64,000 nt of DNA from Pseudo-nitzschia pungens (taxonomy: Eukaryota; Bacillariophyta; Bacillariophyceae; Bacillariales; Bacillariaceae). Made by a program: the position numbers and the translations under genes. The DNA lies in NCBI GenBank assembly GCA_037355855.1, contig CM074760.1, forward strand, positions 4,084,501-4,148,500, in the 5' to 3' direction. Numbering within the stretch: position 1 is the stretch's first letter; each line of letters starts with the position of its first letter. Under the pieces are notes generated by a model that worked only from the letters and a program-made list of their open reading frames with translations, ran no database searches and was not told the origin of the DNA. Positions 1 to 9,459 of the stretch are shown piece after piece.

Positions 1-729
1 AAACTGGGCTTCAGCCCAGAGCTTGGGGTCCTTGGATATATCGACGTCTCGATATTCTTTCTTGTAGAGTGTCAATGCATGAACAATCAAGCATTTGTTC
101 AAGACTGACTTCTTCAATGGACTGATAGGGGCGCGACATTCAATATAGAGACGTCGAGTCTTGACAGCAGGACACTCTGGATCAGGAATGGTATCTGCAA
201 GTGAGCCCAACTGTGGATGCTTTTCCAATGATTGGAAGAACTCAAACTCATCTACCAACTTTGCCTTCTCGTAAGCCTTGGTATTGAACTGAAGGCCCAT
301 AATCTCCTCTGTCTGCGTCCCAAACGCAACTGGGTTCTCAGCAATACCCTTTAGAATTGCTGCCAGGGAGAACACTCCATCAACTACACGACCCTCCTCA
401 GGGGCTGTCAGCAGTTGAAGCTCTTGAACCTCAATACCAGCTGCTGCATCTTCAATCTGATCGTTGTTGTTTGAAGATGGTGTCCCGCCACCAGGATCCT
501 TGTCAGTAGTCATTGTAGTAGTGGGAGGAGGATTGCTTGCTGTAGTAGAATCGATTGTAGTCGTAGTCGAGACTGTATCAATAGCAGTAGTAGCCAGAGC
601 AGCAGTGGCCGGAACAGCAGTGGCCGGAGCAGCAGTGGTGAGAGCAGTGGCCGGTGGAGCAGTAGTAGTAGCGGGGGCAGCAGTGCTGGCAGGGGCATTT
701 GAAACAGAGAGAGAGAGCGCCACCGGCAT
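1..729 (-). CDS. Hypothetical protein, 3' end beyond the window
   Basis: The minus strand is open from an ATG at 729 to base 1 (243 codons), so the C-terminus lies outside the window. I do not recognise the protein. Residues 1-72 are low-complexity Ala/Thr/Pro/Ser, read from GCT/ACT-rich DNA; a second in-frame ATG at 513 would remove this part and is an equally good start. From about residue 85 the sequence looks like an ordinary folded, charged protein, with segments such as EGRVVDGVFSLAAILKGIAE and KTRRLYIECRAPISPLKKSV. An in-frame stop lies upstream at 919-921 with no ATG between. No zinc, nucleotide-binding or transposase motif is visible. It could be a host gene or part of a repeat family; copies elsewhere would decide. 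Confidence 0.55.
   Translation of the reverse strand, partial: MPVALSLSVSNAPASTAAPATTTAPPATALTTAAPATAVPATAALATTAIDTVSTTTTIDSTTASNPPPTTTMTTDKDPGGGTPSSNNNDQIEDAAAGIEVQELQLLTAPEEGRVVDGVFSLAAILKGIAENPVAFGTQTEEIMGLQFNTKAYEKAKLVDEFEFFQSLEKHPQLGSLADTIPDPECPAVKTRRLYIECRAPISPLKKSVLNKCLIVHALTLYKKEYRDVDISKDPKLWAEAQF
586..690. repeat. Low-complexity AGC/AGT/GGC triplet tract
   Basis: An imperfect trinucleotide-rich tract, read on the minus strand as Ala, Thr and Pro codons. It lies inside the N-terminal part of the left-edge gene and explains several spurious open frames on both strands. Confidence 0.7.
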
Positions 730-929
730 TTCTTTCCTTTTCCAATAATGATAGGAGGAGAAGTAGCCGGAGGGGGGGCCTTCTTCTTCTTGTATGGGTT
801 CTTGTTCCTTGTTGGCTTTTTTGGTGCTCCAGAGCGTTGTTGTGTTCTTGTTGATGCTGGAGCAGATGAGGACCGAGTCCGGCAAGCAGCGGCTGTAGAA
901 GAAGATCAAGTTTGACGATCAGTAACATT

Positions 930-1635
930 TTGAATAGGCCTCACCATGGTGGGTGCTGCAATGTTGCCGGTCGAGAAGCAACCACAGAAATTGTCGACAG
1001 CAACAAAAACGCTCCCAAAAGGATGCAAAACACACCAAAAACACACCATTGCACTTACAGACTAGTATAGAACACTTGGAAGCAGTTGAAATAGGATGGA
1101 AACACTTGAAAAGGCAAAATCCCACGGTCGACGTGTTTGCAAATTGTTATTTCGAAAATTATGAATTACACTCTGATCGAAATTCAAGCAAAAGCGCGTG
1201 TTAGACTGTGTTAAGTTGAAAATACAGTGGATTGGATTGAAATACAGATTTCAATCACGCCTGTTGGATCTCTCTTAATGTGCGCAGGGGAGTGCGCATG
1301 ACTCGTTTGCTCAAAGCACAGAGTTGTGTATGAAAATCGTCCCCTCATTACTCTCCTACACAGCACTGTGTACTGCTCACTTACAGAGTCCCACAACAAA
1401 AAACAAACTTATTTCTTCAGTAACATTCTCCAATTTTCATGTATGAATATGTAAAATTGCAGTACAAGTTTTCGTGCACCGGGATCCAAAATACAGTACT
1501 GACGCAAGTTTTCGTGTACCCTGCAAGTTTTTGTGTACACAACGAAAACACCCTGCAGCAGCAACAAGCAGCAAGCAACGCTTGCTGGCAACAGTCCCCT
1601 CCATTGTGCTCACCTCGAAACTTCGGATTACGCAA
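930..1635. other. Intergenic, nothing recognised
   Basis: Short open frames occur on both strands, but none has protein-like composition, a recognisable motif or a consistent frame. No repeat was recognised. Confidence 0.5.
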
Positions 1636-1636
1636 C

Positions 1637-1856
1637 TAATATACCTAACCTCCTTAACCTCCTCCTCGTGGTCCACAGAAACAGTGGCTGCAACATCCCC
1701 GGCTCTTTTCCCTCAGCTAGCGCCTCGGAAAAAGAGCAGGGGATGTTGCAGCCATTGTTTCTGTGGACCACTCGGAGTCGGATTGGTTGGCACGTGTCCA
1801 CCGTAAGTATTGAAACGGTGGACACCTGCCAACCAAAACAGGAGGTCGGTATATTA
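1637..1856. repeat. Fold-back (multi-hairpin) sequence
   Basis: Three nested or adjacent inverted repeats fill this stretch. The outer arms are 1637-1653 and 1841-1856 (TAATATACC...ACCTCC and its complement with one-base slippage). Inside are a long hairpin, 1668-1711 pairing with 1727-1771 with only a few mismatches around a 15-base loop, and a second hairpin with arms 1785-1803 and 1816-1834. Such a compact foldable unit fits a fold-back MITE. No clear target duplication is visible and no coding potential is seen. Confidence 0.65.
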
Positions 1857-2061
1857 CTTTCAGTTACCTACTACCTCTGGTCCAAAAAACTCCTGTACCG
1901 ATGACTCTTCTGTATCCGTTTCTAAATACTGTACCCTTAAGCATAGAAATACGTAGAATTTGTACCACAAACACAAATTATATTACTTCCTCCGTTCCGA
2001 AATAACTGTGCGATGACCGAAACGTTTGCGTTCCAAAATAAGTGTTGCTTTAGTCGCGGCG

Positions 2062-2308
2062 GTGGTCAAAATCGGCGCATATGCACCGATTTTTTGTTGG
2101 TGCAATATTCACTAACACTAACTTCTAAAGTATAGCTCCAATAGCAACAAGTAATGGCTCATTAGATAGCTCTCACTCTCCTCTTTCCATAGGTATATGG
2201 TTCTATAGACTTCAGAGGTGCTCTTGTTGTTGAAAATAGCCACTGAAGTAAGTATTAGTTTGCATTGCTCAAAAAAACAATCGGCGCATATGCGCCGATT
2301 TTGACCAC
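2062..2308. mobile_element. Small MITE inside the mariner
   Basis: About 247 bp bounded by inverted repeats starting GTGGTCAAAATCGGCGCATA. Each end is itself nearly palindromic (ATCGGCGCATATGCRCCGAT), so each terminus can form a small cruciform. A related palindrome with the same GGTGGTCAAAATC prefix but a different stem follows at 2642-2674. No open frame is present, and the target duplication could not be fixed. Confidence 0.6.
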
Positions 2309-2440
2309 TCGTGCATTTACTAGTAATGACTAGTTTGATTCAATTTTTTTGCACATCGATTTAAGGCAGGTTGACCACTCGTGTATTTACTAGTAATGAC
2401 TACTTTGATTCAATTTTTGCGCGCATGGATTTAAGGCAGG
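2301..2440. repeat. Tandem duplication, 70 bp x 2
   Basis: Bases 2301-2370 and 2371-2440 are direct copies that start TTGACCACTCGTG and end TTAAGGCAGG, differing at only a few positions. The first copy begins inside the right terminus of the neighbouring MITE, so the duplication happened after that insertion. Confidence 0.85.
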
Positions 2441-2702
2441 TTTCTCAGTTTTTCTTTCGGAAAGAACCATCATTGACACGCTGTCTTCTCATCTTTCTCA
2501 AATTGGTATTTGTTCTCGTGTGAGCATGACAGAGGATGGTATGTTTGTGATGGTCTGATCCAATGGTGTCAAAGAATTAACCAATAGGACTCATCAGATC
2601 CAAAAACAACTGATATTCGACTAATAGGACTTCGAAAATTTGGTGGTCAAAATCTACTGTTCAACAGTAGATTTTTCGGCTGCGACTAGACGATAACAAT
2701 CC

Positions 2703-4369
2703 TTACACTGTTGCGCGTACGGCGTTTCCAGTACTCAAATGTACAGGATTTTCAGTTGCGACCGGTAGACCATTTTCAGTGCTACCAGTAGTAGTATCAC
2801 TAGCATTATTAGTAGCAGGAACAAAACGAATAGGATTGCAAACCTCTTCCAACACTGCAAGCCCTCTTGCAATGAGACTAGGGTCGCATGTAATAGAGGT
2901 AGGAAGACGGCCCTCTCTCCAAAGTTTGCCCTTACCCATGTGACTGAGCTTGTAAGTGTTGTCTCCATCAACAGACAGTGAATCCCGCAAAGCACACTAT
3001 AGGGACAAGAACACATCATTCATCATATTGCAAGGTGAGTCATCAAAAGCTGATAATCCCCTCAAGACCACGGGGTGTTTGCTGTTTGTACTGCAAGTTT
3101 TGGATGGAAGCAAAAAATCCAAAGTCGAGGACATTAAAATCAGGACTATTAGGTGGTTGAGGCTTGACGGTGATATCCCAGCCGTCTTGTACAGCTTTCT
3201 CTCGTACTGCAGCCTGAGTGTGAGCATGATGAGGCTTTGCATTGTCTTCTTGAATAATGATCGCCTCATTTGGGTCAGGCCATTTTTCGTAGATTGCTGG
3301 AAGGACCTTCTCCAACATCATTCGTTTGTACTCCGCCTTATCAACGTTCTTGGTCTTGGTGACCAGCGTACCTCGTGGACGGTTCCTTGACGTCCACTGT
3401 GCAGCCTCCTTGTAAACATATGGCCAACAACCGATCTTCCCATCGAACCACTGCCCACGAGCAGTGTCATATCTGGGACGCGCAACGGCACACAAAAACA
3501 TGACTTTTAGCCAATATCGTTTTGACTTACATTTTGGCTCTGGAGGAGGTTCGTCGTCCGTCAAAATATATGTTCCCACAGTCAAACGGCAAATATAGAA
3601 CCACTTTTCGTCTACGTGGACTATATTGTACATGTTCTGGAACCTCCCGTCATGGTGTAGATGCGATAGCGCCCACTGAACTTGTTGCACCTTGTTCTCA
3701 TCCGTCAGTAGGGGCTTTGTAGTCCCAGTATGCCATTTCAGCATATTCCTCCCTAGAAGACGCCAAAGAGTAGTCTTAGGGATACCGGTAGCTTCTGCAA
3801 GACTCCTCAAGTCCCCCCTTTGGTGGTGTGGTATTGACCGAATGACCTCCAGGTCTTCAATGGATCTTGCCTTTCGGCCAGTTGCTTCTCCTGTTCGACA
3901 CGTCTCCGGCGGGACAGTCTTCCGTAGCAGTCTCTTTAAACCTCTTCCAGATCCTTCTGCAAGTCATTGGATGGATCTGGAAGAACTCAGCAGCTTTGCG
4001 AGTAGCACTCCGGTGTAACCTTCCATGCGGCAGCTCGTATGGAACAAGCAGCAGCAGTACCTTCAGCCTCTCGCTGTTCGTCAAGTTCCGATTCCTGGGC
4101 TTGTTGGGGCCGGTAGGACCGGTAGTACCACCAGGAGGGATGTCCTGCTGGGCGATGAACTCTTCCCATACACTTGTACCACTGGAGCTTGTACCACTGG
4201 AGGTTGCAGTTGTACCAGTTTCACTGCTGCGGCCGCGGCCGGTTTCGCCGCCGGTTTCGCTCCCGGTTAGGAGGATGGTGTCTGCTTCTGCACTTGTAAA
4301 GTCAAAGCCTATCTCTTCTTCATGATTGAGAGCTTCCAAGAGTGCTTCCAGGCTAGGAGCAAAGTTCAT
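2703..4369 (-). pseudogene. Mariner-like transposase, broken by frameshifts and a stop
   Basis: The protein starts at the ATG at 4369 (MNFAPSLEALLEALNHEEE), just after a (TTG)n run. It shows an N-terminal helix-turn-helix region (NSERLKVLLLL to TCRRIWKRFKE), then the DDE core: HVDEKWFY (first Asp), IIIQEDNAKPH (second Asp), PPNSPDFNVLDFGFF (third Asp). The PNSPD.NVLD.GFF signature is that of plant/protist mariner transposases. By my count 34 residues separate the second and third Asp. At least three lesions are visible: a one-base frameshift near 3870-3885, another near 3045, and an in-frame TAG at 2991-2993, after which the family C-terminus resumes (DGDNTYKLSHMGKGKL). It would have catalysed cut-and-paste transposition at TA; it cannot be functional as read. 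Confidence 0.85.
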
Positions 4370-5817
4370 CTTGTTGTTGTTGTTGTTGTTGTTGTACTTT
4401 AGTGTGGAGGAAGGGACCTGCAAAATTATGAGAGGGTTTGTGGTTAGTCGGATGGTTGATTGTTGTCCGGTCCTTCGATCGTTCGATCGTATTGTTGTGT
4501 TAGTATTGCTGCTGTTGCTGTTGCCTTCCCTGCTAGCGCCTGCTAGTCCGCACCATGTTTTCCCAAGCTTGGGGTGTGTACAGCACTACCAAATTGTACA
4601 GGTCCGGCCTGCTGTCAATGGAAAGAAGGTGGATCGAACGCGCCGCTTTTTCTTGTTGATGGATCGATCGATGGATCGATTGAGTGCGCCGGTTATACTG
4701 GATCAAGCGATTGCCTCTCCTCCCAGTTGACTGCCGTGTAGAGTATGACACTGGTATCTGAATCCAGTAGCATCTGTAGTGTGGGTCCTGTGTAGTCCTT
4801 CTTGTTGTTGCAGACAAGAGAGAAGGGCCCGCGTCATCTTTTGTTGATAGTTGTCGTCTTTTGCGTCAGCGCTTCTTTTGTTGCCTTTCCCAGTTGATTG
4901 TTGTGTAGAGTATTACGGGAGACGCCATTCCAGTACTTCTTCTACCTGTCTGCTTGTATCCTCCCTGTCATTGCTGCCAACAGAGAGAGGTCCGGACGGA
5001 GTAGGTGAGTCAGAGTTGACGAGCGAAAACAGTTCAAGATTGATCAATTGATCATCAATTTGGACCTTTCCCGGTCGTCATGTTTGAAGAGAACCATATC
5101 GGCGTGCGGTTTCAGTACGCTTTGTACTCACGTGCCACAATGCATCTTGTCAATAGTGACAAACGAGAGTGGTCGACGAAAACAACAGTCAACGGAGATG
5201 TGCAACAGCAACAACAAAGAAGAAAGAATGAATGGAGTTGATTGAAAAGAGGTGCACATGAACTGTAAAGAGAAAAAGCACGTGTTTTTGCACGGTGTTT
5301 TTTCCACTGTGTAAAAACACACACAAAAAAAAAGTCGATGGAATGCGTGATCGAAAAAAAAACTGCCAAAAACTCATTTTTAGCGTACATTGGGTCCCCT
5401 GTAGACCGAAACAATGCCAATGGGACATGCCACCCAGGCACTAAAATGGGTCTCTTTGGAACAAAAGTGAAGGTACAAGAACTCTCTTCTTGTTTCTATC
5501 ACCTATACCTAGACAAAAATTTAGTGTCTCAGCTATCGAAAGAACCTTCCCCGAGGTTCAAATGCCAGGTGGAAGCCTTTCAACCAGTAAAATCACATTT
5601 GAAGGGCAAAACGGGCCCTTTTCAAGTCCTAATGAAAGCCAGACCAATACCACTGATCTAACTAGTGTCTAACCGGGCATAAGGACATAGTTGAGGAGAG
5701 TTTAACCCAAAAAGAACGATTTGAATTGGTTGAAAATTGATGGATAGACAAGCTTGTATGTGCGAAGCGCACACTTATTTCGGAATGAAGGAAGTACTAC
5801 GTAAACTTTAAAAATTA

Positions 5818-6860
5818 CTTCCTTCCGTTCCGAAATAACTGTTCGATGACCAAAATGTGTACGATTAACTGTTCGTTTGTGTAGAAAACATGTAGAAGTT
5901 GTACTACAGAATTAAAATAGGTGCGCATCGTGCAAAAAACACACACAAACAAAAATAAATACTACCTCTGTTCCGAAATAACTGAACTATGACCAATATG
6001 TCTGCGTTCCAAATAACTGAACGTCTGCCATACAACTAAGTAGAAAATGTACCACGAAAATAAAAACTTTAAAATATATTGACAGGAATACGTACACAAC
6101 AGCTAATTTTGAATTTGATCAATCGGATTAACAATTTGATCAATCCGATTTAATTTTTTGCAAAAACACACACAAAAAAACTCGATCGAATGCGCAATCA
6201 AAAAAAAACTGGCAAAAACTCCATTTTTAGCGTACGTTGGGTCCCTCCTAGACCCAAAAAATGCAAATGGGACACCCCACCCGGGCTATAAAATTGGTCT
6301 CTTTGGAATAGAAGTGAAGGTACAAGAACTCTCTTCCTGTTTCTATCACCTATTGCTAGACAAAAGTTTAGTGTCTCAGCTTTCCAAAGAACCTTCCCTG
6401 AGGTTCAAATGCCAGGTGGAAGCCTTTCAACCGGTGAAATCACATTTGCAGGGCAGGACAGTCCCTGTTCAGGTCCCAATGAAAGGTAGACCAATACCGT
6501 TGATATAACTAATGTCTAACCAGGCATAAGGACGTAGTTGAGGAGAGTTTAACCCAAAAAGAACAATTTGAATTGGTTGAAAATTGATCGATAGACAAGC
6601 TTGTATGTGCTAGGTGGTCAGTTATTTCGGAACAGAGGTAGTAGATACTACGTAATTAATACTACCGGTACCACGTAGTAGACAGGAAGTACTTTGTAGT
6701 AGATTTCGATTGACTGTGTTGATATTCACCTTCCTCCAAGATGCTAAGGTTCCTGTAGTAGTGTCTAACCAGACATAGGGAGGTTGTTGAGGAGAGTTTG
6801 AAATTGATCCCAAGTTCAAAAATATATGCTAAAAGCTACAGTATTTCGGAACACAGGTAG
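5818..6860. mobile_element. Stowaway-like MITE hosting a second MITE
   Basis: The left terminus at 5818 (CTTCCTTCCGTTCCGAAATA) and the right terminus ending at 6860 (complement CTACCTGTGTTCCGAAATAC) are each next to TA (5816-5817; 6861-6862). Between them lies a complete second element, 5962-6641. The right inner part (6760-6835) matches the subterminal region of the mariner and of the inner MITE. That these two ends belong to one element is inferred from orientation and TA flanks. Confidence 0.6.
5962..6641. mobile_element. Stowaway-like MITE, mariner-derived
   Basis: The ends CTACCTCTGTTCCGAAATAA (5962) and its complement ending at 6641 are flanked by TA at 5960-5961 and 6642-6643. Bases about 6160-6612 are clearly homologous to 5310-5760, the right-hand interior of the nearby mariner, so this looks like an internally deleted derivative of the mariner family. 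It has no transposase and would depend on one supplied elsewhere. Confidence 0.75.
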
Positions 6861-6862
6861 TA

Positions 6863-7366
6863 ATATGTTTTCGGGAATGACTCAAATACCAGTTCTGGGT
6901 TCACTCCAACTTCGTTTGTGGTAAACCTCAAGGTTTTTACTCGTATTTGTGTTCGGAGCTAAGGTTTTTTTCCCTCCCTGTGACAACTAAGATTACTTAT
7001 TCAACTGTACGGGTACAGGCAGAACTTTTATAGATTTTGTGCCTACCGGTACGGTACGTACAGTCCCTGTATATGTTTGCACGCGCCCCTAGAGCGGCGG
7101 TGGTCAGCACAGTGGCTACCGTAGCCGCGGCTTACCTAGCCGCGGTCGTTGCCAACTTCGGGATACGGTAGTACTTCGTATTATTTACGTAATACGTAGT
7201 ACTAAAATACCGGGAGTGTACTGGTACGGTAACTGAGATGAAAGTTTCTCGAAAACTTGTTCCTTCCGGTACGTAAGTTACGTACCGGTAACCTTACGGT
7301 AGCGTTTTCTCATTCTCTCCGACAGGGTGGAACTCACAACTCTTCCTAGCACAGAAACCGACAACC
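6863..7366. other. Upstream region of the KDPG aldolase gene
   Basis: No gene is seen. The stretch is rich in short self-complementary motifs of the type TACCGGTA, GTACGTA and ACGGTAAC. The ATG at 7367 is in the context ACAACCATGG, a good eukaryotic start context. I see no certain promoter element. Confidence 0.4.
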
Positions 7367-8128
7367 ATGGCTCTCCGATTTGCTGCTTCCCGTTTCATGA
7401 ATCGCGGTACTCATGCCGTAACTACTGTCAGAACATTGTCTACAGGAGCTGATCACATGAGGAGTGCTGAAAGCTTCGAAGCTGTCCTCGACAAATTCGC
7501 CGCAATCAGAGCTTGCGCCGTTCTACGAACTCCCACAAGCGAAAGCTGCCCCAAGGCAATGCAAGCTGCCATTGATGGTGGCTTCAAAATTGTGGAGTTT
7601 ACTCTAACTACTCCCGACTGCCTTCAGCATCTGTCGGATTTTCGTTCCAAATACGACGGGGATGTGATGGTCGGTTGCGGGACCATTTTGACGCCTGAAG
7701 ATGCCGCCAACGCTATGGAGGCAGGGAGTGAATTCATTATCACACCTGTAATGCTTCCTGATGTCATTGAATGGTGCAAAGAGCGAAACGTTGTATGTGT
7801 TCCCGGGTGTCAGACTCCTACCGAGATGGTTACTGCTTATCGCCACGGTGCACCACTTCAGAAGCTCTTTCCTGGTGTGGCGGGTGGACCTGGTTGGGTA
7901 AAGGCTGTCAGCTCTGCATTGCCCTTTCTCAGCATCAACCCAACTTCGGGAGTTGATTTAGATAATGCTGGAGATTACTTGAAGATGGGTGCCGCGTCTG
8001 TGGGCTTGGTTGCGCCCTTATTCGACCAAGAGGCAATCGCTGCCGGTGACTTCGACAAAATTGCTCAAAATGCTGCAAAGGTGATGGCCAATGTTCGTGA
8101 GGCCGGACCATATGAAAGGAAAAAGTAA
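7367..8128 (+). CDS. EDA: 2-keto-3-deoxy-6-phosphogluconate (KDPG) aldolase, organellar
   Basis: This 253-residue protein belongs to the KDPG/KHG aldolase family, which cleaves KDPG to pyruvate and glyceraldehyde 3-phosphate as the last step of the Entner-Doudoroff pathway. Visible family features are the general-base glutamate in KIVEFTLTTPD (about residue 73), the VGCGTILTPEDAANAMEAGS strand-loop, FIITPVMLPDV, VPGCQTPTEM, and the Schiff-base lysine in LQKLFPGVAGGPGW (about residue 164). About 30 extra N-terminal residues, rich in Arg, Ser and Ala with no acidic residue until Asp-29, resemble a mitochondrial presequence; mitochondrial KDPG aldolases are known in diatoms. It is a single exon. 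The nearest ORF downstream is the RraA-like gene on the same strand, 1.3 kb away. Confidence 0.92.
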   Translation: MALRFAASRFMNRGTHAVTTVRTLSTGADHMRSAESFEAVLDKFAAIRACAVLRTPTSESCPKAMQAAIDGGFKIVEFTLTTPDCLQHLSDFRSKYDGDVMVGCGTILTPEDAANAMEAGSEFIITPVMLPDVIEWCKERNVVCVPGCQTPTEMVTAYRHGAPLQKLFPGVAGGPGWVKAVSSALPFLSINPTSGVDLDNAGDYLKMGAASVGLVAPLFDQEAIAAGDFDKIAQNAAKVMANVREAGPYERKK

Positions 8129-9459
8129 ACTGTTTTCTCACAAGAGACAACAAAATATAGCGATCTTTAGCCGATGTAATTATGAATGAAAGATTACAGA
8201 TCAAAGATAACTAATGAATACAAGACGTTGCTCCGTGATCAATCTTCATAGAGTGTTAGAACAAGTAACAAATGAGCAAAAGGAAAAAAGTTATTTGAAA
8301 GTTCTTTATCACAATAGTAGCTGCAAGACTTGGATTGCAAAAGTTGTATGAAGTACCTGGTGGTACGAATACTGTATTCTTTTTTACGAACCAGCGAAAT
8401 TGACCCTTCTGCTGGTTGTTGGAGATGCTCGTGTCGTTCTTATTTTCGACTGAAGATAGAAGTAAGTTAACTGGTATTGATATGCACACAAACTTGAGCA
8501 TGAACCCACCATCAATGCTAGGACGAAACTTGTTCCTACTACAGTAAACCTTACCTGCTAAATCAGATCAATTTATTTTGAGAACATCGACAACCATACG
8601 GTAAGGTAAGACTTACCGAGAACGAGTTCAGTGGGTAATACAATACTACCAGCAATACTACTACTACTACTGTATTAGGTATTTTATTCAACTCCGTAAG
8701 GTTACGGTAAGTTATCCAAAAGATCGGACTCTCAGTTTCTTTTTACGGGTTTTGTTTGGAACGCTGTTCAGGTTAGTGTCATTGTGACTTCATTCGTTTT
8801 TCTACGAGTATTGGTTCTACATTGTGATGACGTCATCTCAAAATATCTCGTGTGGATCCTCGATGCCCAAGGTTTCAACTCGTGTTCTGCACGAATAAAT
8901 GAATCACGAGGAAAAAGCTCCATCCGCCCACACATCCATCGCACCCGACAAATAATTTTCTGTTAAAACCCTAAGGTTAAGGTTACCGTAAGATACTCGT
9001 ACGTTCTTTTTCGGACTACAAGTAAGATTACCAGGTAAACCTTACGTTTTTGTACAAGTGCGAACTTACAAACTCCAGATTTTTCTGTGATCATCCATTC
9101 GCTATTACAGTAATTTTTGAGTAAGGTGAAGCCTTACCACACGAGTTTTTGTGTTCTACAGTAACTTACTTTGTATTTTGAGTACCGGTAAGTAACCTTT
9201 CTGTATGTTCAGTTTGTTGCATCAGCAATCCACGAGTTGTAATTGTACTCGTACCGTAAAACTCACTCGTAACTTACCTTACCTTGAGTTCTTGCGTGTA
9301 CGTGTTTCGTAAGGTTAGCATGCTAATTGATAGTTTTTGACGGAAAAAATCTCGACAACGAATCGAAATCTCATCTGTTTGGATTGACCCGAACTCCGTC
9401 TTCAACAGTTAGGACGCAAAACTAGAACCTTCAGTTACTTGTCACAATAGAGGAAAACC
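8129..9459. other. Intergenic, motif-rich, no gene seen
   Basis: No convincing open frame occurs. From about 8530 to 9320 the sequence contains many copies of GTAAGGT, ACCTTAC and TACCGTAA in both orientations, for example near 8600, 8700, 8970, 9030, 9125, 9190 and 9270. The rest is unremarkable AT-rich DNA. Confidence 0.4.

Larger units (their letters stand above)
1986..5794 (-). mobile_element. Mariner-like DNA transposon (inactive)
   Basis: The ends are inverted repeats of about 25 bp (left 1986-2010, right 5770-5794; consensus CTTCCTYCRTTCCGAAATAA) flanked by TA at 1984-1985 and 5795-5796, the target duplication of Tc1/mariner elements. The ends closely resemble plant Stowaway and mariner termini. 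The interior holds one broken transposase on the minus strand, palindromic insertions near the left end (2062-2674), and about 1.3 kb of non-coding sequence on the right. The stretch 5310-5760 is also found in the nearby MITE at 5962-6641. Roughly 3.8 kb is long for a mariner, because of the extra sequence at both ends. Confidence 0.85.

Noticed and set aside
4440..5310. A second gene on the plus strand of the mariner (for example 4326-4730)
   Set aside because: The frame is low-complexity and lies antisense to, or upstream of, the transposase; no family signature was seen.
5338..6508. Two similar open frames of 107 and 116 codons (5338-5661 and 6158-6508) as a conserved small protein
   Set aside because: They are in homologous repeat DNA, and most differences between them change the amino acid, so there is no sign of protein selection. 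They are shadows of the shared mariner/MITE interior.
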